Shown here in pieces: positions 62,016 through 64,000 of a stretch of 64,000 nt of DNA. The notes under the pieces are model-generated. The model saw only the letters and a list, made by a program, of their open reading frames with translations, made no database searches and was not told where the DNA came from. The stretch's first letter is position 1; the number at the start of each line of letters is the position of its first letter. A program made the translations under genes and the position numbers. The DNA is from Hahella sp. CCB-MM4 (GTDB lineage: Bacteria > Pseudomonadota > Gammaproteobacteria > Pseudomonadales > Oleiphilaceae), in NCBI RefSeq assembly GCF_002260525.1, contig NZ_MRYI01000002.1, positions 434,001 through 498,000 of the forward strand, read 5' to 3'.

Positions 62016-62294
62016 CTAGTGCTCCCTGGGTCTTTGGTCATCTTGCTGGTTATCCTGCTGGTTATCAAAGGTACGCCAGCCATCGTGTTCCGCATCCAAA
62101 ATGGTCTCCAGTGTGACCACCCGCTTTTCCAATCGCTCAGCGATACGCAATGCATTATTCAGCAGCTCCTGCTCATCATTGGACAGACCTTTTCTGGCTT
62201 TCGCCTGAGTCCAGTAGTGCAAAAGAAGCCACAATGGCGCAACGACCGACAGAAAGATTACCGCCGGGACAAAAAAGAAAGCCGTCAGGGACAT
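62016..62294 (-). CDS. pspB: Phage shock protein B
   Basis: A 92-residue membrane protein: one N-terminal helix (FFFVPAVIFLSVVAPLWLLLHYW) followed by a cytosolic coiled coil (LNNALRIAERLEKRVVTLETILD), the standard PspB layout. A hydrophilic Gln/Asp-rich tail is slightly longer than in E. coli. TAATG couples it to pspA. Works with PspC to transmit stress signals. Confidence 0.92.
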   Translation of the reverse strand: MSLTAFFFVPAVIFLSVVAPLWLLLHYWTQAKARKGLSNDEQELLNNALRIAERLEKRVVTLETILDAEHDGWRTFDNQQDNQQDDQRPREH

Positions 62295-62971
62295 TATTTT
62301 TCACTCCTGTTTTCAGCGGCCATGCTTTCCTTCAGCTTGGCCAGCGCTTCGTTGACCTTATCGTCACGCTCCAATTCAGCGAACTCGTCCATTAAATTCC
62401 TGGAGCGCCCCAGGTCTTCTGACTCAACCTGAGCCTCCATGTCGTCCATTTTGCGCTCATAGGTTTCAAATTTGTTGAACGCTTCTTCCAGCTTACTCCG
62501 ATTACTGCTACGACGGATATCCATTCGTGAACGCACAGTCCGCTCACGTGCGACCAGAGATTTCTGCTTCGACTTGGCATCGTCCAACTTTTGCTGCAAT
62601 TGCGCGATTTCTTCATCCAGAATCACCAATTGCTCTTCGATGCTTGTAATTTCCTGGCGGGCTATCTGCAGATTTTCCTCAATCAGGTCTTTTTCTGCGA
62701 GGGCAGCACGGGCCAGATCCTCCCTCTCTTTACTCAACGCCAGGCGCGCCTTGCCTTCCCACTTTTCAGCCTCCTGCTGAAGAAACTGTACTCGACGCTC
62801 AAGCTCTTTACGGTCTGCGATCACCCTCGCAGAGGTTGTTCGTACTTCGATCAGGGTCTCTTCCATTTCCTGAATCATCATCCGAATCATTTTGGCGGGA
62901 TCTTCTGCCCGGTCCAGCAATGCTGTGATATTAGCGTTAATAATGTCGCCAAAACGAGAAAAAATACCCAT
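62294..62971 (-). CDS. pspA: Phage shock protein A
   Basis: A 225-residue coiled-coil ESCRT-III-like peripheral membrane protein that stabilises stressed inner membrane and inhibits PspF. The start GIFSRFGDIINANITALLDRAEDPAKMIRMMIQEMEETL holds the membrane-binding amphipathic helix. Long heptad regions run to about residue 190. AAGGAG precedes the ATG. First gene of pspABC, with a sigma-54 promoter upstream; no pspD is seen. Confidence 0.95.
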   Translation of the reverse strand: MGIFSRFGDIINANITALLDRAEDPAKMIRMMIQEMEETLIEVRTTSARVIADRKELERRVQFLQQEAEKWEGKARLALSKEREDLARAALAEKDLIEENLQIARQEITSIEEQLVILDEEIAQLQQKLDDAKSKQKSLVARERTVRSRMDIRRSSNRSKLEEAFNKFETYERKMDDMEAQVESEDLGRSRNLMDEFAELERDDKVNEALAKLKESMAAENRSEK

Positions 62972-63043
62972 GGACAGTCTCCTTACGTTGCTCGTGATTT
63001 AGTGATATCTAAGAATATTCGGCACAGTCGTTACCCCGTATGA

Positions 63044-63058
63044 GCGATTCCCATGCCA
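63044..63058 (-). promoter_or_regulatory. Sigma-54 promoter of pspABC
   Basis: Read on the minus strand, TGGCATGGGAATCGC has GG at -24 and GC at -12 with the correct 12-bp step. Start point is expected near 63032, about 60 bp upstream of pspA. PspF enhancer sites should lie between 63070 and 63180, overlapping the pspF promoter; I could not define them. Confidence 0.75.
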
Positions 63059-63183
63059 ACTCCCGCGATCGCCTGTCATCAGTGTCCTTTGATCATTCAA
63101 CAGTTCTTCCAACTAACAAATATAATTGTCATTATGGCTAATATATGGTTATTTAAACGATTATTTAGCTATTATTGACACAT

Positions 63184-64000
63184 ATGGAAACACATCGTCA
63201 GCCTTTAATAGGCAGTTCGGAAATCCTCCATCTTGTCCTGGAACAGGTGTCTCAGGTTGCTCCATTAAACCGCCCCGTTCTAGTTATTGGTGAGCGGGGC
63301 ACTGGTAAGGAGCTGATAGCTGAGCGCTTGCATTTTCTGTCCCGCCGGTGGGAACAGCCCTACCTGCAGGTGAATTGTGCGGCCATGAATGAAAACCTCC
63401 TGGAGTCTGAACTATTCGGACATGAGGCAGGAGCCTATACAGGTGCGGTCAAAAACCGGGCCGGGCTGTTTGAGCGAGCGGACGGCGGCACACTGTTTCT
63501 CGATGAGCTGGCGACAGCCTCGCTTCCCATTCAGGAGAAGCTGCTCCGTATCATCGAATACGGCCGCTTCGAAAGACTTGGGGGCAACAAAACCCTGCAA
63601 GTAGATGTCCGGGTGATTGCCGCGACCAATGAAGACCTTCCCAGTCTGGCGAGAGACAACAGATTCAGAAGCGATCTTCTGGATAGGCTGGCGTTTGATG
63701 TCATCAATATTCCTCCACTTCGATATCGTATGGAGGACATCCCCGAACTGGCCGATCATTTTGCACAGAAAATGTGTCGGGAACTTGGACACAACTGGTT
63801 TGCAGGATTCACAGCCCACGCTCAGAAAGAATTGATGGACTATCATTGGCCCGGCAACGTCCGGGAACTTAAGAATGTGGTGGAGCGTAGTGTCTATCGT
63901 AATCCCGAACCGGAGGAGCCCATCGGGCAAATCATTCTGGATCCATTTATCACACCCTGGAGAGATACTGACACTAGGCTTCCAGCGAGCCCTGTAGTGA
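63184..64000 (+). CDS. pspF: Psp operon sigma-54 activator PspF (truncated by window end)
   Basis: Enhancer-binding AAA+ protein activating pspABC; 272 residues are visible and the gene continues past the window (E. coli PspF has 325). No N-terminal regulatory domain: it begins METHRQPLIGSSEIL and reaches Walker A GERGTGKE by residue 44. The sigma-54 contact loop is GAYTGA instead of GAFTGA, in GHEAGAYTGA. Walker B is TLFLDELAT, and HWPGNVRELKNVVERSVYR ends the AAA+ part; the DNA-binding domain lies beyond the edge. No good ribosome site precedes the ATG. Divergent from pspA. Confidence 0.9.
   Translation, partial: METHRQPLIGSSEILHLVLEQVSQVAPLNRPVLVIGERGTGKELIAERLHFLSRRWEQPYLQVNCAAMNENLLESELFGHEAGAYTGAVKNRAGLFERADGGTLFLDELATASLPIQEKLLRIIEYGRFERLGGNKTLQVDVRVIAATNEDLPSLARDNRFRSDLLDRLAFDVINIPPLRYRMEDIPELADHFAQKMCRELGHNWFAGFTAHAQKELMDYHWPGNVRELKNVVERSVYRNPEPEEPIGQIILDPFITPWRDTDTRLPASPVV

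Noticed and set aside
62472-63043. Plus-strand ORFs across pspA
   Set aside because: They are antisense to the well-supported pspA gene and its promoter, and lack ribosome sites.
1-64000. tRNA, rRNA, insertion sequences and prophage genes
   Set aside because: I looked for T-loop-like motifs, transposases, integrases and phage structural genes and saw none that could be supported.

Overview
The window comes from the chromosome of a gammaproteobacterium, most likely a marine Oceanospirillales/Hahella-like heterotroph. This is inferred from gene content: a TRAP transporter, a proton-independent GlcNAc catabolic locus, a qNOR with RIC under NorR and sigma-54, PspABC/PspF, ZntB, and many exported lipoproteins. 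The species cannot be fixed from the sequence alone. Genes are dense and on both strands. I found no rRNA, tRNA, transposase, integrase or CRISPR array.

Layout. 0.2-5.9 kb: a histone-deacetylase-fold hydrolase, thioredoxin 2, a DUF3429 membrane protein, a large YyaL/SSP411 protein with a DsbD-like tail, and ZntB. 6.0-9.4 kb: a TRAP transporter (Q-M-P order) behind a fourfold TGTACA operator, ending in a terminator and a perfect (TTTCCC)12 array. 9.8-11.7 kb: a small orphan protein, a RidA-family protein and a PanE-type reductase. 11.8-16.4 kb: a nitric-oxide module, norR divergent from ytfE-norB, with three GT-N7-AC NorR sites and a textbook -24/-12 promoter. 16.6-19 kb: a lipoprotein and a secreted S33 peptidase. 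19-26.8 kb: an RND pump with its adaptor, two methyltransferases, an exported protein, a GFA protein, a YCII-related protein and a YbiI-type zinc finger, all on the minus strand.

27-29.1 kb is an AT-richer accessory patch. It carries a YafO-family mRNA-interferase toxin preceded by an unannotated 50-codon gene and followed by a translationally coupled unknown gene. 29.2-30.7 kb: a DUF4336-DUF211-VIT1/CCC1 operon. 31-32.5 kb: an S41 lipoprotein peptidase. 32.6-41.3 kb: a complete N-acetylglucosamine unit, nagB-nagK-nagA divergent from a CUT1 ABC importer and a GntR regulator. ABC uptake, phosphorylation by NagK, deacetylation by NagA and deamination by NagB would deliver fructose-6-phosphate without a PTS.

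41.4-50.6 kb: a CobW GTPase, a DUF2971 protein, an AraC regulator with its aldo/keto reductase, a CBS protein, a Crp/Fnr regulator, an Mpo1-like protein, a PadR regulator and a RetSat/CrtI-like oxidoreductase. 50.7-55.5 kb: an envelope cluster (lipoprotein, exported protein, M48 protease, exported protein) convergent with a patatin lipoprotein. 55.5-59.7 kb: a metaxin-like GST, a second GFA protein, a small BRCT-like protein and a dCache chemoreceptor. 60.1-64 kb: a KamA-family radical SAM enzyme, then pspABC divergent from pspF, which runs off the window.

A pattern running through the whole window is that many intergenic gaps hold short, diverged tandem repeats (period 15-21 bp, 2-6 copies), each locus with its own unrelated unit. 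Ordinary gene annotation does not explain this.
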